From assembly GCF_963259705.1 (NCBI RefSeq), contig NC_081840.1, positions 101,842,626 through 101,906,625 of the forward strand: a stretch of DNA of 64,000 nucleotides, written 5' to 3'. Of the stretch, positions 59,894-64,000 are shown in pieces; positions within the stretch are counted from its first letter, which is position 1; the number at the start of each line of letters is the position of its first letter. Made by a program: the position numbers and the translations under genes. The DNA is from Myotis daubentonii. Lineage: Eukaryota; Chordata; Mammalia; Chiroptera; Vespertilionidae. The notes under the pieces are model-generated. The model ran no database searches. It was not told where the DNA came from and worked only from the letters and a program-made list of their open reading frames with translations.

Positions 59894-60352
59894 TTAGATG
59901 TCCAGTGCACGGAATTCGTGCATGGGGAGTGGGAGAGGCGCTCCCTCAGCTGGCCTGCACCCTCTCACAATCCTGTACTGCTGGCTCCTAACCGCTGGCC
60001 TGCCTGTCTGCCTGATCACCCCTAACCACTTGCCTGCCTGCCTGGTCACCATAACCACTGGCTTGCCTGCCTGACAGCCCCTAACACCCTCTGCCTGGCT
60101 GTCTGATCACCCCTAAATGCCTCTACCTACCTGCCTGATCGCTGGCAAGGACTGTACTGGCTTGGCTGATCCCCCTGAACTGCTCAACTGACTGCCTTAT
60201 CACCGAACCACTCTGTCTGCCTGCTTGATTGCCCCTAACCGCCACTGCCTCGGCCCCCGCCACTGCGAGTTTGTCCAGAAGGACGACCAGAATGACGTCA
60301 ATGTCATTTGGCTATCTGGTCAAATTAGCATATTATGCCTTTTTATTATAGA
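59894..60352 (-). mobile_element. HeliBat-type Helitron, non-autonomous, beta3
   Basis: Twin of 29,070-29,527, with CTAA end before T (plus-strand TTAG at 59,894-59,897), TC at 60,351-60,352 and the same minisatellite interior. Confidence 0.88.
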
Positions 60353-60846
60353 TTTATAGGCATGCAAAACCCACAGACAAGAGCTTCACACCATTTCCCT
60401 TGTCTGCCCAGCCACTGAAACCTCAGAATGCCCTGCATTTAAGAGAAATACATTGAAGCAGAGCCGTGTCTCTTATCCCAAAGCAGGTCAGGCTATGTGC
60501 TTGCAGATTATGTGAGGACCACTGGAGGATTCTTGCCATCTGGAGCTGATCCGGCTCCACAAGACAAAAGGCAGTAAATGCCTCCCTTCCCATACTCAAT
60601 AAATGCACCCAATGCCTTACAAAAGCCCAGGTGAGAGACAGCAAATGCCTCTCCTGTCATACAAAAATGCTTGATTCAAATAAGGTCTTAGCTGAGTTGA
60701 TGCGGATTGCTGGGGTTGTGGCTGGGACATGAAACAGGAAAATTCCTGGCAGCACTGGCAATAAAAGTTCCAGACCCCAGCCCCAGAAACCCCCAATCCA
60801 GGCAGCAAGTGGCCTCCCTGGTGGTCATATCTGGGTAACCAGATTA

Positions 60847-61319
60847 TGAAACCTTACAAATAATGGGTCCAGGTTAACTGTAACTACTTGAGCCAGTTAA
60901 GCAGAGGAATCTATGAAGGGTGGAATCATATATGAGTGTTTATTCCAATAATGCTGGCAGTATTTAAGAGCAGCAGGTCATCCCAAAAAATCTGCTCTGA
61001 AATCCCCTCTCCCCCTGCATAAACCAGCTGCTTATATTGGGTAGGACAAAGATTACATGGGGAAGTAGGCAAAATAAGTTAAGGATGAGCATAATGGTTA
61101 AAGATTACAGGCAATGTGTGCTGGGGGTGGGCTCCTCAGGGTCTCCATTGTTTGGGCAACAAGATTGTTAATCTTGCTATGATAATAGGCAGTTCTTATC
61201 CCCCAGATCCCAGCCAGATCAGAATCTGATTTCTTTAATCAGAGGGAAACAATCATGATTAGCAGAGCATGATTATATTTCTTATAACTAGCCCCAATAT
61301 TCTATATATGTCCCTAACA
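60847..61319 (-). mobile_element. ERV LTR2, beta3
   Basis: Same 473-bp element as at 30,022-30,494, TG...CA, with the putative primer-binding-site text to its left on the plus strand. Confidence 0.65.
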
Positions 61320-61337
61320 GATTCTCTCACCAATAGA

Positions 61338-61990
61338 TGTTAACAGAGGAATCAAATTTCTGTCACCCACGGGAGTCAGATTTTTGGTGTACCACTGAAT
61401 ATAGAATTTTGAGAAGCCACAGGGCATAATGAAATCTGATGATAGGCTTTATTGCCTGGAGTTACATTCCTCCAGTTGTTAAGTACCATCCCCCTTAAGC
61501 CAGTCCTGAAAGAGGGGTAGCTGTGGGCTCCAGCAGAGCTAAAAACAAGGCCAGATCCCAGAGCTTCCAATCCATGTTGCAGCCAGGTATAGATCAGCAT
61601 CCAAGCTAATTAAAGTTCATTAATTCATTGTGTGTAGGTCCACATGGCCATGAGTCACTGGCCAAGGGGCGTGCATCCTGTGCCACAGGAGAGACAGGAA
61701 CCCAGTGAGCTCATCTGATTCAAAGCTTAAATATTCAGGTTTGACCCACTTGCAGTGACCATGCCCATTCTGGCCAGCTGTGATAGGCAGCAAACACCTT
61801 CCTATGTCAACCAGACCTATTGGCCATGCCTCAAACCTGCCTTTGCCCAGTCCCTTGCCAATCAGTCAGCGGGGAACAGACTCAGAAAGTATTAAATGCT
61901 GCTTTTAGGCAGAACTTTATAAATGGCATGCTTATATTATCTGGTCTCTCATTAAGTCCTTTACTCTTAAATTATCAATAGGTTATTTCA
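61338..61990 (-). mobile_element. ERV LTR1, beta3
   Basis: Same element as at 30,513-31,164, complete here. It is followed by the Tigger1 end. Confidence 0.6.
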
Positions 61991-63544
61991 ACAGCATCAG
62001 TATGAGGCCCTCCAGAAAAATTACAGTGCAACAGCAAAGATAATTATGTACATATAACCATAACAACTGTAATACTAAGGAAAATATTTGACATTTTGTG
62101 AATTCCAAAATGGATCTCAGATATGCAAATGCGGTTGGAAAGAGGGACCTAATTAATTGCTTGATGTAGGTTTGTGGAAAATGTTTATTTAGTAAAAAAT
62201 GCAATATTTTCAAAGAGAAAAGAAGGTATTGTTAACATATTTCATCAAACACATAGTATCAACCAAGAGAGAAAAATTTATATTAAAAGAAATCAAATGC
62301 AAATGCTGGTGTGGAGATGTACAATGAATTGAATTAAGTGTGCATCTTGAAAAAGAAAAGTACCTCAAGTTTATTATTACAGGAAGAAATTTTTTATCAA
62401 CACCTTCCTTTAATTAGGTGAATTCTTTCTATAAGTACATTTATACCTGTATATATTTTGGGTTTGGTTACAGAGCATTGCAATAGAGTGACTATCAAAA
62501 AACAAGCTAACAAGCCAACAACAACAGCAACAAAAACAAGCAACATGACATTTTGGGTTTCCAAGAATGTACGAAAATGATAATTATACTATATTGCAGT
62601 ATACCATGGTTATATTCATGGACTCAAGCATTTGGCCAAAACAAGGATTCTAGTATTTGATATCTACATTTCCATCTGAAATCCATTTGCAATTGAATTA
62701 TAATTATTATTATTACTATTACTACCCAGAAAACTTTACCCAGTTGCCCATGCAGAGTCACAATAGTTATGAGGTTTTTTCTGCAACATACACTTTTTCA
62801 ACTAAATTTCATGATAGTTTTTCTGTAATTGGGCCTAGAGAGTGGTTTCCAAATCCATCAAAAGGTGAAAATCACATAAAGACAAAAATGTAAAGGGACA
62901 CAATACCAGTGCTCACAATATTGCAATTTACCCACATTTTTCCCAGCTACAAGGTCTATGTGATTTTAAGACTAAAGAGGGTGTAAGCTTTACCTCTGTC
63001 CAGAAATTACCTGTTACTCTTTTCAAAAGCTAGCCAATACTTAACAATTTCACACCTATAGAATGAAAAAGAGGTTGAGGACATGGATATATTCATGGAG
63101 AAGTAGAAGAATACCTGCCCCATAGGAAGGTTCTGTGACTAGGATGAGCATTGTTTGCAACCTGACTTCTGGAATACTGTTTGGACTTGCACCACCTAAG
63201 TTTACCCTTGCAAGAGAAATGCGTGTGTGTTTTAAGTTATGTTATTAAGATAAGTTCTCTAAGATGATGGAAATTTTCAAAACAACGTGTAGGTTATGAC
63301 AAAAACCCGTTAAGGAGTTATGATACATCAGTTTGCGATTGAATTTTGTCATTAGTCGGATATGAGACCTTGGTCAAATCACTGAACATGTATAATCTTC
63401 CTCAATGAGGGTTATGCGATGCCTAATGTTTGTAAGGATTGTAAGGTATTTATTTCAGAAACAGATACTTCAGTACAATGCATTTCCAGTGAAAAAATGT
63501 TATTAAGGGAGCGGTAGTAACAAACACACTTATACATGTTAACC

Positions 63545-63579
<35 letters not shown>
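63545..63579. repeat. (CA)n microsatellite, beta3
   Basis: About 17 CA units in the same position as in beta1 and beta2. Confidence 0.9.
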
Positions 63580-63582
<3 letters not shown>

Positions 63583-63628
63583 TTAATATTTGCCTTTCAA
63601 AACTGATTTTAAACTGCTTATTCTATAG

Positions 63629-63712
63629 ATACTGACACAGAACACTTACCCAGCAATTTTGGAAGAGGTATAATCAAGGGGGAAGCCAAGAAAAAAACAA
63701 TGCACCATACTG
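63629..63712 (+). other. Candidate internal exon, beta3 copy (84 nt)
   Basis: Acceptor TTCTATAG, donor GTAAGAAC, 84 nt, open in the shared frame. It differs from beta1 by a few bases (ATACTGAC at the start) without stops. Confidence 0.4.
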
Positions 63713-64000
63713 GTAAGAACAAGAATATTTCAAGTCTAGTTATAGTACCTATATGCTATTTTACATAATAAAACTTCTCCATAATTTCTTCCTATAATTA
63801 CCAGAATGCTAGCAGTTACCATCAATGGGTCCTTAGATACATAATTTCTGTTTTAGGATTCATCTCCTTACAGTTGTCCACAAAAAAACAACGCTATTGT
63901 GAGCTTGAAATTTGCTTGATGGAAGCCTTTAAAATGCCACTTTACTCACTTTCTTTTTCAGACCCAATTCATTAGTTGCTTTGTATTTGCAAATGCAGAA

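Larger units (their letters stand above)
57445..64000. repeat. Segmental duplication module beta, copy 3 (runs off the window)
   Basis: Tigger1 middle part from 57,445 to about 57,960, then AT-rich DNA, the RPLP1 pseudogene, reversed HeliBat, ERV remnant, LTR2, LTR1, Tigger1 end (61,991-62,216), second Tigger1 piece (about 62,437-62,640), MIR (about 63,350-63,450), CA repeat and exon-like block. Near-identical to beta1, without the 2.1-kb deletion of beta2. Confidence 0.9.

Overview
The window is non-coding, repeat-dense mammalian DNA, most likely from a vespertilionid bat. The main evidence is several HeliBat-type Helitrons. They have TC...CTRR ends, insert between A and T, and carry a terminal hairpin of the form gtgcac-N-gtgcac plus an internal GATCAGGCAGGCAGG minisatellite; this family is known from vespertilionids. 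LINE-1 copies, a HAL1, old Tigger1 (pogo) DNA transposons, a SPIN/URR1-like hAT MITE, a MIR and endogenous retroviral LTRs fit the same picture. I see no intact protein-coding gene, tRNA, rRNA or CRISPR.

Layout. The window is a broken tandem array of two alternating modules, named here alpha and beta. Alpha contains a head sequence, a HeliBat, a small Tigger-type element, (in copies 2 and 3) a SPIN-like MITE, an 87-nt exon-like block, and the start of a Tigger1. Copies are alpha1 (100 to about 8,780, visibly older and more diverged), alpha2 (35,127-39,434) and alpha3 (46,190-50,927). Beta contains the middle of a Tigger1, an RPLP1 retropseudogene, a reversed HeliBat, two LTRs, the Tigger1 end, a MIR, a CA repeat, an 84-nt exon-like block and a long GAAA/GGAA tract. 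Copies are beta1 (19,836-35,126, interrupted by an L1), beta2 (40,793-46,189, with an internal deletion of about 2.1 kb) and beta3 (57,445 to the window edge). Alpha2/alpha3 and beta1/beta2/beta3 are nearly identical over kilobases, so the last duplications are recent.

Insertions date the copies relative to each other. Alpha1 alone carries a spliced JDP2 retropseudogene inside its HeliBat, and a second Helitron remnant with helicase sequence that is itself split by a HAL1 with a 16-bp target duplication. Alpha2 and alpha3 share a SPIN-like MITE whose empty site is still visible in alpha1. The L1s in beta1 (20,254-26,604) and between alpha3 and beta3 (50,928-57,443) share their 5' two thirds. 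Each has since received its own solo LTR at a different place, with the empty site preserved in the other. The second L1 is a chimera whose 3' end matches the L1 in alpha2, which marks L1-mediated unequal recombination.

The most intriguing unexplained signal is a set of six exon-like blocks (three of 87 nt in alpha, three of 84 nt in beta). All have AG/GT borders, the same intron phase and one open frame. They suggest that the array once was, or still is, a multicopy gene family. I could not assign the family from sequence alone.
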